Shown here in pieces: positions 51,999 through 62,900 of a stretch of 64,000 nucleotides of DNA. Source of the stretch: Cymbidium sinense (Eukaryota; Streptophyta; Magnoliopsida; Asparagales; Orchidaceae). Location of the stretch: positions 59,238,268 through 59,302,267 of the forward strand of contig CM038218.1 of NCBI GenBank assembly GCA_021442155.1, given 5' to 3'. The notes beneath the pieces are model-generated. The model was not told where the DNA came from, did not search any database, and worked only from the letters and a program-made list of their open reading frames with translations. How positions within the stretch are numbered: the first letter of the stretch is position 1; every line of letters begins with the position of its first letter. The translations under genes were made by a program, and so were the position numbers.

Positions 51999-52391
51999 AT
52001 GATGAATAGCGAATCAAGCAATGCATCTGATGATAGCGATGCTGACGATGATTCTTTACTGGATAATGCCAATTTATGCGACATCAGTGTTGGTCACGAG
52101 CTTCTTCAGAGTCATTCAATCCGGAATTCATCAGATCACAATGTTATAGTTTTCAATAATGACTATGTCCAAATATGTCAAACCACCAAATATTGGGATG
52201 TTGATATTGTGTTTGATGGTCCATCTGATAGTTCAACTTTTTTAGATGACATCGAAGTTCTAGTAGAGTTATATGAAGGTATGTGTTTCTCGAATAAGAA
52301 GAGCTTGATTAGCGATGTGGTTGGGTTTGCGGACATGTGCAGCATATGTCTTGTTCCTAGGGAGTTTCCTACTACGGATACATACGGGTAG
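51999..52391 (+). pseudogene. Acidic linker and start of PMD-type protein in MULE-1
   Basis: A 130-codon open frame, MMNSESSNASDDSDADDDSL followed by an FDGPSDSSTFLDDIEVLVEL stretch. The Asp/Ser-rich region resembles the variable linker after the MuDR N-terminal domain in plant MULE proteins. No enzymatic motif is present. Confidence 0.45.
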
Positions 52392-52393
52392 AG

Positions 52394-53655
52394 GTGCACT
52401 TGGTATCTAGTTGTTAGAAGTTACACACACATTGATTACATTATTGTAAGCAAAGACACTTATACTGATGGAGTTACAGTCTACCAAGCCAAGGAGGGCC
52501 AACATGGCTGGGTGTCTTCAGTTGCTCTAGATTTGGTCTTGGGAGCGCCTGCATGTTGGGAGAATAACGCTACATGTTCCCTATCCTAGATCTCGAGAGT
52601 CTGATTGGTTAGGTTAGAAACTAAAATCTATATCACCTATTTTAACATACTGAGTTGCTAGTAAATGATTTGTACTAAAAGCTATTTCACCTATTTCAAA
52701 GAGAGAGTATGTGCGTAGATATTCGAATATTAGATTTTTCGGGATGAGCTAGATGGACTGCTACTGAGTTAGGTACTGCTCTTAATTGTTATAATATATT
52801 TTCAATGAATTTTATCATACTATTGTCTAACATCCACTAACAAAAGCAGGTTACTTGGGAGCCATAATTCGATTAGTCGCCTCGATATTTGCACGCGAAG
52901 TAAGTCCTTAGCCCGTGGTGCCATTGATATTGGAAGAGTCACTCAGAGTCCTTCGACAGTTTGGTCACTTACCCCACACTGATGTTCCTCCGATGGATCC
53001 CAGTTTTAAAAGAGTTGATGGTATAGGAAAAGCTGATACCAACTTATCATCGCCAGACATCGCTTTGTGGGAGGAGAAAATCACATTGATAGATGACAAG
53101 CTACGACGCACAAATTCCTCGCAGCAGAAACATGTCATGGTTTAGTCGTGGTGCCAGATTGCTACGCACTCATCCACCAAGGACTTACTATCCCGTGAGC
53201 ACCTATCGAAGAGTATATATGTTGAGATAACTACAATTTGTAAATTTTTATCAGATCTCTGATTTTATAGATATTTTAAACCGGTTTATCGTAGGAGTAT
53301 ATTGGCAACGGGACCTCTCCTTTCTTTGACGCCTGACGCAGATACGCTATTATAAATAAGAAAGATTATATATGTCACGATCCGAGTTTCGACTCAGACT
53401 CACCATGCGCTCCAAAGACATCGCAATGCAGATATGCATGACTACAATTCCAGAGTACACGCATGCATACGGGCGCGGCATCCACTTATATTGATCGAGA
53501 CCATCTTCTTAAGAGCTCCGCAAGACATATCTTACCGGATCGGGTATCTCTACAGACTCAAACCAGATGGGGTCATATGTGCCGTGCTCGGGACCACAAG
53601 ATTCCGCTGACCGGTAGCACCCGAAGCACTATACTAGCCGTGATACTATGAGCCG
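52394..53655 (+). pseudogene. Plant mobile domain (MAIN/PP7-long-form-like) remnant in MULE-1
   Basis: Nucleotide-level counterpart of 1-1310. Around 52503-52560 is the GGCL..LLQLWxWERL block (one base change in copy B, clearer in copy A at 121-190). Around 52906-53145 an open frame reads VPLILEESLRVLRQFGHLPH and GIGKADTNLSSPDIALWEEK, the PMD tail with 'VxRQFG' and 'IALWEER'-type motifs. PMD proteins of this type occur in host genes (MAIN, MAIL1) and in transposons. The frame is broken by many indels. Confidence 0.75.
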
Positions 53656-54111
53656 CCGCCGACGAGCAAAGGTATGAGCTATAGTTATTTTGTACAGCTG
53701 TTGCTGGATATTCTTATTGTTCAATTTTATATGTATTTGTACTTGAGTTTATTTTTTGCTTGTGAATGATATTTTTTGTATCATCCGATTAGTACATCTC
53801 AGATGATGCTACCGCTTTACATTTCATTATTTTTCACTATCTATTTGCACCGTAGTTGTAAAAAAAAGATAACTTGTTTTTAAAAAAAAAAAAGTAAGTC
53901 GCATTATGGCGATATATTAAAATATAATCTAGACCGCCTAAGAAAGCCAATGATTATCTGCGACCGGCTCTAAGTAGATAAATGCCACCCATAAGCCGAA
54001 TAGAATACGCCACCGACGGTGGTGGAATACTTATATGCACTATATTTAAATTTTTTTTATCATTTAATATATTAATTAATTATTATTTAATACTTATTTT
54101 AAAAAATTGTC

Positions 54112-54120
54112 ATTTTTATA
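54112..54120. repeat. Right 9-bp target site duplication of MULE-1 (copy B)
   Basis: ATTTTTATA, identical to 50588-50596. Confidence 0.9.
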
Positions 54121-54189
54121 TGATATTGAAAATTTAGATATTATATGTGAAAAATTAAAATATAAATATTAGATATATTAATTCATAAA

Positions 54190-54190
<1 letters not shown>

Positions 54191-54264
<74 letters not shown>
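54191..54264. repeat. (AT)n microsatellite in Csl copy B intron 6
   Basis: Positional equivalent of 1864-1931 in copy A. Confidence 0.95.
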
Positions 54265-54268
<4 letters not shown>

Positions 54269-54929
54269 TTCTACTACTGATAATTCTACCATCTGCTTGT
54301 TTATTCTGGCCTTCAAGTCGAGAGGGCGAAGAGCCATAAATGGCTTTTCTCCTATGAAAACATCCAGTTCCTCCATTTAAAGGACCTTGAATCCCTGCAA
54401 GTCCTTCCCCTACAAACTGAAGCCAAATGGATTAATTAATAATTTACGGATCAAACATCAGGATAGTAATCGATTATTGGAAGATTAAAAGAACATGAGT
54501 TAATTTTTTAATTATTTTTAAAGAAAAAAAAAACCTTCTGCAAGACCTCCAACTGGTTTCCAAAGGGGTCATCTTTCAGACCTCCATAAAATCTTTGAGG
54601 GGTTTGAGCGTAGCCACAAGACGCTTCTTTTTCTTCTTCAAATCCAAGTAGAAGACACATTCCATGGAGGATTACTTTGGGATTATTAGCAAACATGTCG
54701 CAGTCCAAATTTAGAATGAATGGAGCATTCGTCATCACCGCTGAGACTCTTGTCTGCATGCGTGAAAATTCAACACAATTAGCGACAGTCAATTATTGCT
54801 TAAATTATTAGTAGGAAAAAGGGAAATTTACATACATAGAGCGCATAATTCTTATATATTTACATATATAATATTTAAACTTTTATATTTATATAAATAG
54901 CATCTAAAATTTTATTTTATTATAAAAAT

Positions 54930-56290
54930 AGCATCATAATTATTTTTTTAAAATTAAAATTTTCATGCATAAAAAAAGTGATATATTAGAGCTTTTGAGA
55001 TCTCTTTTTTTTTTTTATTTTTATTTTATAATTTTATTTTATTTTGTTTTAAAATAAAACATATTTATGATAATTATTATTTTTAAAATATTCAAATATT
55101 TAAAAACTGTTTTGAGTATTTTTTAAATAATATTATTTATTTTTCAAAACAAATAAAAGTACATCAAATAAATATGATTTTAGAAATAGCATAAAAATAA
55201 AAACAAAATAATACAAAATAAAATTGACCCAAATAGCCCATTAGTAAATATCGAATTTTAGATCTTAGATAAATAAATGTATAAGAATTATGTGACATGC
55301 ATCCAAAATTTCTTTTAAAATACTTTTAAGATATTCTAACGGAAATTTTTATTTGAATGGATTAAAAAGTCCTTAGATCCGCTTTAAGATGAGTGTAATA
55401 AATAAGTAATTATTATTGTATTTACATTAAAGCAAATATAAGGATATTAAAACTTATCCTAATCATTTTTTAGTCACTAATTTTGATCTAAAAAAATTTC
55501 ATTATTATTATTTTGTTTAATTATATCATGAAAACATTAAGTTATCAATTGTTAATTATTCAAATATTAAGTTTTTAACAATCATCTGGTTAGTATTACA
55601 GTATGATGTGATTTAAGTTTGGTATCTATTAAATCACCAGACAAAATTAAGTGCTAATATTTAGAGTAATGCTATAATAAGTAATTCAGAATATTTTTTT
55701 TTTTAATGACAGGCATGATTGTAATGCAAAATTGTATTTGAGGCTATAAAATTATTTAGGGCTTATTTGATATTAATTTTATTTTGCAATTTTACTTTTA
55801 TATTATTTCAAAAAACTTAGCTAATGATTTTTATGTATTATTTTAAAAATAACGTATATTATTATTAAAGACACTCCGAATAATTTTTAATATATTATAT
55901 AATTTTAAAAATAATAATTATCATCAAATTTATTTTTTAACTTAAAATATAAATAAAATAGAATTAAATTTTAAAATAAAAAATAAAAAAAATCAAACAT
56001 CTGGTTAATTTTCTATTTTTTTTAAGAATGTGTTTAGAGTAGTCTTAATTGTCTAAAAAAATAATAATAGAACTTTTAAAAAAAATAGTTTTATGAAAAA
56101 AATATAGTGAGTATATAATTTTTTTTTATTTTATAAAAAATTAAATAATATTTTTTTGACCGCTATCACGAATAATCAAGTCAGATTTTCTCATGATAAA
56201 CTTTTCAAAATATAATCAAAATATAATTAAAATATGAGTCTAAATAAGATAATAGTGGCATAGTGCAGTGTGAAAATGCACTATCACACA
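54930..56290. other. Copy-B-specific extra sequence in Csl intron 5
   Basis: Copy A intron 5 has only about 270 unrelated bases (2585-2850) between the shared flanks, while copy B has about 1.35 kb of very AT-rich sequence here. No terminal repeats or reading frames were identified. Confidence 0.6.
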
Positions 56291-56714
56291 TTGAATGGTT
56301 GTGATGAAAAATAATCATCCATATTGGGGCCAACATACGATCAGCCATTAAAAAAAAGGATCTTTGCAACCTTTGTGGCGTTGTATCTTAGGTATCTACA
56401 AACATCGAGTCCAAAATAATTGAGCCAAGGCATGACGATAGTATTTTGACTTTTTTTTCTTTGTTTTTGTCCTAATGTGCGTGCTGTGCGCATGAATATA
56501 GCGTGAAATTTGTCTTTATATGCCTTGTCACTTCCACAATTAAAAAGTATATATATTATTTTATTTTATGAAAGATAATATATTTTTAAATTGTTTTTAT
56601 TGAACTTTTTTTTTTAAAATTTGAAAGGACATTATCATATTATATGAGAGAATCTTAGAGTTTGAGGTTGATCTTCCCTGCTTCTTCTAAATGCTTTTTT
56701 ATTTCATTTCACTC

Positions 56715-56905
56715 AATTATCATTCAGGACCGACGAATAAATTTTCAAGGCTAATTTTTTTTTAATTTAATCGAATTTAATAACAAATTTATACATATAT
56801 TAAATATATAAGAATTTGAATTTGAGACATCTTAATTAAAAGTCTAAACTTTTAATTACTAGCCTAAATTACCTTACCCAAACTTTCATCTTTCACTTGA
56901 GCAAA
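56715..56905. other. Copy-B-specific block of about 190 bases in Csl intron 4 to 5 region
   Basis: It is absent between the matching flanks near 3210-3220 in copy A. It resembles sequence at 2696-2815 in copy A ('AATTTGAATTTGAGACATCT' versus 'GATTGGAACTCAAAATCTTT'), suggesting a dispersed short repeat. Confidence 0.5.
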
Positions 56906-57933
56906 TTGTAAAAAAAAATTATTTTAAAAAAAAAGCACATGAAATAAATAAATAACATAACCTTTTTTTTTGAATATAGATCATCAGATTTAATTTTTAT
57001 TGAAATATATTTGAACATTAAAATAATAATTGTATGATTTTATATCATTGAAGACATTATGCTAATTAGTTATTTTAGCTATTAATTTTTAAATTTTAGA
57101 ATATGTTTGATGCTTTCATAAATTTATAAAACATTTTATTTTAATTTTAAGTATTTTGAGAATCATTATTTTATGCTGAACACAGAAAATTATGATTAAA
57201 ATAGCATCTTTAATCATTTTTTTTAAATCTTGTAATCATTACATAGTTATACGTGCAATTAAGAAATTTTAATGATGAATTTTTTTAAAAAAAGTAACTA
57301 AATACTTATCTTAATATTTAGCTTTTAAAAGGTTGATAGAATGTTTTTTTTCAACAACTAAAAAATATAAATTCAAATTACACTTTAATAATTAATCATT
57401 AATTTTTAATTTAATTGTTATTAAAGCTCAAATTAAAATAGTCCTATTATAAAATATATAAAAATATGTAATGAATATTTGCTTACCAGAACATTCATGG
57501 CTCCAGCCTTGAAGTGATGTGGATGTTTTGGCCTCTTCTCTCTCGACAAGTATATCAAATGTGGGATTCCACCCTTCCCATCTTTGTTCTCACATAATAT
57601 CTTAAAAAAAAAATAAAAAAAAATCAAAGACTTCTGTAATTAAATATCAAATATGGAAATAAAAAAACTAAATAATAAATAATTTAAATAACAAGTAATT
57701 TTTTAAAAGAAAATATAGATAGTGAAATTCAAGAGAGAGTAGAGAAAATGTTTAAAGGTTAGTTAATTACCTTCACTATGCTTTCATGGTTTCCTCTCTC
57801 AATGTTAGAGAACTCAGCAAAATCGTCTCTTTCAAGAGGCCGGAAATGGCTTCTCTCTGCATCTTCTATCCTTTGGCAAAGCTCTTGATACTCCTTCTAC
57901 AATATTAAACAAATTATATATGTTTTTCTATGC

Positions 57934-57939
<6 letters not shown>

Positions 57940-58017
<78 letters not shown>
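57940..58017. repeat. (AT)n microsatellite in Csl copy B intron 2
   Basis: Positional equivalent of 4258-4340 in copy A. Confidence 0.95.
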
Positions 58018-58020
<3 letters not shown>

Positions 58021-59235
58021 TTTTCATTGTTAGAATTTAAATTTATTTATACAATTTATTTATGTCATATTTTTAAATTATGATTAACATTGGAAAGATG
58101 ACATCTTCAATTACATACATAAATATAAACATAATACAATATTTGGTTGCCTCAAAAAAAAATATGGTGTAAAATAAATGTATTGTAAAAAGAATACAAT
58201 GTATTTAAATTATTTTAACTTATTTGAAAAACGATTTTGGATAAAATAAATGTAATGTAAAGTATTTTCAGACATTACGGCTACGGAGGCACTACCGACG
58301 ATCGAATCCACCAAGACAAGATGCACAGAAATCAAAATACTTTATACTTATCAACAGATTTATAATTCATCCAAACCTGATAAAACGATCATTCTAATGA
58401 TTTCAAATACTCTACAACGTTATTGGAATTTTAATTAGACCTTATCAAACACTCAAAAAAAAGTTAGATCCTGTATTTTTTCTTTATTTAAATGCAGTGA
58501 TCAAACATCTTCTTATAAACTACATTTTAAGTTGGATGAGTATTAACTCCTTAATCTAAAATATATAATTTAAGAAATAAGGTTTACCTTAATGACCTTC
58601 CAATCTTAGAAAAGTCAAGATTCACTTGGCGATGATTGGTGGTTGAGAAATACATAAATGGTGCATGAATTTTGACATAAAGAATCCAATGGAACTGGCT
58701 AAAGAAAGTAAGTGATTGGTGAGAAGATAATGTCGTAAATGCGAGCGGTTTCTTGGGATAATCGGCCATAGTAGCGATATCTATTCATATAATGATTGGT
58801 GGTTCTGAGGGTAGTCAGAATAAAATATCGGTGGAAGTTCCTTATCAAATCAAATCTGTATTCAATATTTTTACATTTTTATAAAAAAAATCGTTGGGAT
58901 ATTTTGAAATATTTTTTATCAACATGGGAGAAATACTAATATATATTATTATTATTTTTCTCTTGAATAAAGCTAAATTATTAAGCACTATAAATAATTT
59001 TAAAAGATAAATTTAATTAAAATTTATAGCTAATGTGTTAAATATTCACAAATATAAATTATTTACTTAGCATGTGAAGCATGAAATCAATAATACATGT
59101 AACTAAATTAGTCTTATCCTGATGTTTTTTTTTTTTGGTCATAAATTGAAAGCTAATTTTAATTGGACGACTTTCTAGAATGAAACATTTTGGAAAACTT
59201 AGTTAGTAAGGGATACACTCCATATATAATTCGAC

Positions 59236-59537
59236 AAATTTGACCTTTCATTATTTGATACATGTACGATTGTATTTTTGGAGAAATTATTATGTGGAAC
59301 TCAATATAGTTACATTATTCTAATATTATATGATAAAACATGTATGTATATATAATTTGTATTATATACATATATTACGTATTATATATACATACTGTGT
59401 ACTTGATACATAGCACAATATTATTGAAGTCTGAACATAATACTATATCTGAACTTTGCATATATTAATTTTTTGTATTTTACCGTGATATTTGGGGTCA
59501 TGTGCCCTCCTAAAATTCTAGTATATTTTTGAACAAA
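59236..59537. other. Copy-B-specific insertion of about 300 bases in Csl intron 1
   Basis: Copy A reads 'TTTGACAAAGAAGC' uninterrupted (about 5518-5531). Copy B reads 'TTCGACAAA', then about 300 bases, then 'AACAAAGCAAGC'. The repeated ACAAA at the junctions would fit a 5-base target duplication. No terminal repeats were established. Confidence 0.5.
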
Positions 59538-60160
59538 GCAAGCACATATTAATATACCTCTGCTTATTTTTGCAATAAAAATTCAAAACATATCTCCCAA
59601 AAAAATTATTTAATATATATTTTTCACTAGAAAAATATGACTCATTAGAAAATCATAGGTAACCTTCTAGAAATATAGGCATCCAGAAAATAAAATCATA
59701 AAGAGATAATATTTGAAGAAAAAAAAAACGATGAGAAGCAAATGGAAGAGGAAAAATAAATAGTGGTTAATAATAATTACAATTTATTTACGTCAAATAT
59801 ATAAACTCATCACAGTAGAGCTAATAATCTGAGAATTTTTTTGCTTACTGCTTGAGGAGGTGATCGGGATTTGTTTGTAGATCGCCGGTGTCCATTTGGC
59901 GTTGAGGTAGAGAAGCCAGACAAAGGTGAACCAGGCTTCACAGAAGAAGGCTATGAGGGAGACCAAGCTGTGGGCTGCAAGGAGAGAGGAGAGGCGGTAC
60001 GAGAGGAGCGAGGAGGAGGGACAGTATAAGGAGCTCGGCGAGCCTCTTCGCGTTGTTCCTCGTAGTAATTCTCTCTTTGAGAGGCAATGAAATATTGGTT
60101 TCCGCCATTGCTGAGTGGGGAACCAGCTAAATTTGTACCAAAGAAGTTCATTCTGATGCT

Positions 60161-60170
60161 GTATTTATAG
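60161..60170 (-). promoter_or_regulatory. Likely TATA box of Csl copy B
   Basis: CTATAAATAC on the minus strand, 53 bases upstream of the start codon, matching the box of copy A. Confidence 0.55.
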
Positions 60171-60763
60171 AATATATTCCTGAAATTGGGCAAAAAAAAA
60201 AAAAAAATATATGTTGAGAAAATAAGATGGAATCATTTTTTTTTAACGTGATAATGAAATGTGTTCTTTAATGAAGTTATGTTGATATTTGTTTTCTTCG
60301 TTTTTATGTATTGTATTATTGAATATGCGGATGAAAGTGTTTTCAAAAGAAAAGGAAAACATACTTTAATATTATTTTTGTGGGGTATATTGTTCATGGC
60401 ATAATTTGTCTGTTTCTTTATTTTTTAAATGCATAAAAAATGAACAAATTAATATAGCCATACAACAATCAAATTACAAAAAAAAAATAATTTCACAAAA
60501 TTATTGAAATAAAATTAAAATTTATTTAAGTAACTAAGGAGGAATGCAATTTCTTTTTAAGTGAAAAATAACATCACTCTTTTTGGTTGGTTGAAAAAGA
60601 AATACAAAGTACAATTTTAATATTTTATTTTTCTTACTTTATAGTTCAAATTTAATGAATAAAAATGATTATAACTGATGAAGTTAGAATTAAGATGAGG
60701 CCAAATCAACACCTAAGTCAAACAAATTATTAAGGAGAAAAATTCATGAAGTCAAAAAAGTTA
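60171..60763. other. Upstream region of Csl copy B, MULE-2 empty site
   Basis: The proximal promoter runs from the TATA box through an A-rich run (about 60191-60206) directly into TATATGTTGAGAAAATAAG, which in copy A lies beyond MULE-2. It aligns with 9827-10387. Confidence 0.8.
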
Positions 60764-62900
60764 GGCAATTTTTTAAATTAAGTATGGTTAGAATCAATTA
60801 GGTAATTAAGTATTAAAAAAAATTTAAGAATAGTATAATTTCATTGGTGGGCACCACGTCGGTTGACGTGCGTATCGTAAATGAAAGTACTCATTAAATG
60901 GCGACCAGTCGGCCGATTCTTAATCAGCTTGAGATCGAAGCGCTATGACGGCGGCAGTTAAATTTTTTTTTGAAGCCGGTCATAGATTGGCGTTATTATG
61001 AGATACAGCGTCATGATTTAGAGCTTGAAATGGTTAGAATGGCATAAAGTTGATAATAATTTAATGGATGACAATCATATGAAGTTAACCAATTCATTTT
61101 AAATGTATAAATAATAAGTTCATTATGACATAATCAAAGTTAATATTTCTCAGTTTGTAATGAAGATAAATAAAATATACAGACAAAAAGTATACTATCG
61201 TCTAAATCTATACCGTGACAACTGTCTTCCTCGGCTACATGGAATAACTCTCGGTGTTATGCGTGCGATTACACATGGTGATGGTGACCCTCTATAAGAT
61301 CCTGGCGGTGTCATCATAAATCTGGTCAAATTCTCGTATCATATGATATAGAAGGACTGGATCATTAAAAGGACCTGGGTAGAGTATTACACTCGGTCAT
61401 GGTATGCGCCATGCGCATACCTAATATTGTCATATATTACATTCGGGTCTATCGACACCATTGTCATATGATTATCCACAAAGTATGGTAAATATGTCGA
61501 GAGTTGCCGTGATACTCAAAAAATAGAATGTAAAATTACTTTTAAATATTGAATATTTACTTATATGAACTTACATAAATACTCCGGTGCTCCTAGTAAG
61601 TGGTGGAGGATCTGTCGGGCGACCATATAATAAGCCCGTGAACCCGATGCTTGGTTGATATCTTCTGTCACATCATCCCAGGCCTCGGCAAGCAATCCTC
61701 GCCTCTCCAAAACAATGTGTGGTGGTAATCAACCATTCGGCATCGCTTTACCCAAATGGATCAAACCACCCAGGGTCATTTACATCTATGGAATAAGACG
61801 GCCTCTCTGGAAATTTAATCCTCTTCCGGTGATAAGAGGACTCGTCTTATAACATATGAGCGAGCTTGTATCGATAGATGTCTTTGATCTCATGCACTCC
61901 GATCACGCATAATAAATTATGTTAAAACATAATCTACATTCTGAATATTTAAACTAAAGTGTTACAGGTCCCTGTGTTTGCCGCAGCCATAGCTCATTTG
62001 TATTTAACATTCATCATTGGATCATAACATACTCATTATCTCACAGTTTAAATATATATAAGCTACATAATTGAAAGTGTAATTAACAACACATACCTCA
62101 AAAAGACCAAGAAGCTCTGCGATATGGAACATGTAAAGTTGATCTACCCGCATGTATATACTTAAGCCCAAATCAAGGAGCCGTCATGTTGGCCTGTGCT
62201 GACTCGTCATTTTGGCTAAAAGCTGCTCCACTATAGAACATTTAAAGGAATTCAGTGTCAGAGTGGTAAATCAGGTGGACCTCTCGAACGTAAGTAAGCG
62301 TACGTCGAAATAAAATATAAGCACAAGTGGTGAACTCCCACGGGCGTGGTATAACTCCCACCAGAAAAATGCCACCTCCTGGCATGCATATATGCGTGTG
62401 TGACCCATCACGAGCGATCCGTCAGGTGGGTGATCGGATTGATAATCATCCGCGTCGGTAAGGGTGTCATCCCATAATTAAATCGTCGCCGGCACCATCT
62501 CTTCTCCTTGAATCCATGGGCGATATCTATCAACCGTAGTCGGATCGCCGCGTCACGGGCGTCTATCCTAGGTGGAAGGTCTGTGAAGACCATCTCAACC
62601 AAGCGGTGTGATGATGTTTGGATGAAGCGTGGCGACTCACTGAACCCTTTTACGGATGAATCTTGCATGTAATGGGCTCCTTCCATAAGCAAGTGTGCAC
62701 CAAGTGCGCTCAAAAAAAAAATCTAAGTCCACATAGAAATAAAAGGTAGCGGTGTAACCCATTCTAAAAAAAAATTCACTTACGATGTCATGATGGACGT
62801 AGGAGAGAATACTAGGATGAACCTCTCAGTGTAGCCTCCTTAACCTTAGCATGTCTATGTCGATGGCGCGCGAGGTGCTTCCATCATACATAAAAATATT
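60764..62900. mobile_element. MULE-3, left terminus and degenerate body (right end not found)
   Basis: The terminus GGCAATTTTTTAAATTAAGT at 60764 is nearly identical to the MULE-2 ends and continues through 'AATTTAAGAATAGTATAAT'. The preceding AAAAAGTTA (60755-60763) would be the target duplication; copy A has it once, uninterrupted, at about 10379-10387. The body to about 62900 is GC-richer and CpG-rich, like the MULE-1 and MULE-2 bodies. A 101-codon minus-strand frame at 62408-62713 (for example FTDLPPRIDARDAAIRLRLI) is not recognised. No inverted partner end was found before 64000, so the end coordinate is only where MULE-like composition stops. Confidence 0.7.

Larger units (their letters stand above)
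50597..54111 (+). mobile_element. MULE-1 (copy B), complete Mutator-like element with PMD gene
   Basis: This 3.5-kb element sits in intron 6 of Csl copy B. Terminal inverted repeats of about 75-80 bases start GATAAAATTTTTAAAATAAA (left) and GACAATTTTTTAAAATAAGT (right, minus strand), and both reach a 'TTAAATATAG' inner edge. Perfect 9-base duplications flank it. A GC-rich block (50690-51090), possibly promoter or 5' leader, follows the left terminus. Coding remnants on the plus strand are a MuDR-like N-terminal segment, an acidic linker and a plant mobile domain (separate entries). The coding strand is antisense to the Csl gene. Confidence 0.92.
48263..60108 (-). pseudogene. Cellulose synthase-like protein, CslH/CslB type, copy B, nine exons with frameshifts
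   Basis: Paralogue of the gene at 1939-6098, here complete. Exons (minus strand): 1, 59849-60108; 2, 58588-58855; 3, 57771-57896; 4, 57487-57600; 5, 54535-54753; 6, 54278-54416; 7, 49538-49728; 8, 48984-49333; 9, 48263-48745. Exon 5 has the DxD motif ([11 protein letters not shown]). Exon 7 encodes SSKELKRIFGNS and SWGKE. Exon 8 has TEDVLTGLRIHSMGWKS and the QxxRW motif as QYKRW. Exon 9 ends FGKGSYGIPWSVVVKAGA and LFLQLCISL. Defects: exon 1 lacks two bases and then one base relative to copy A, putting the middle out of frame with an early stop near 59940. Exon 2 is eroded. Exon 8 is one base short in a C run near 49132-49135, and exon 9 switches frame several times. Intron 6 carries MULE-1. 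As sequenced it cannot encode an enzyme. Confidence 0.88.
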
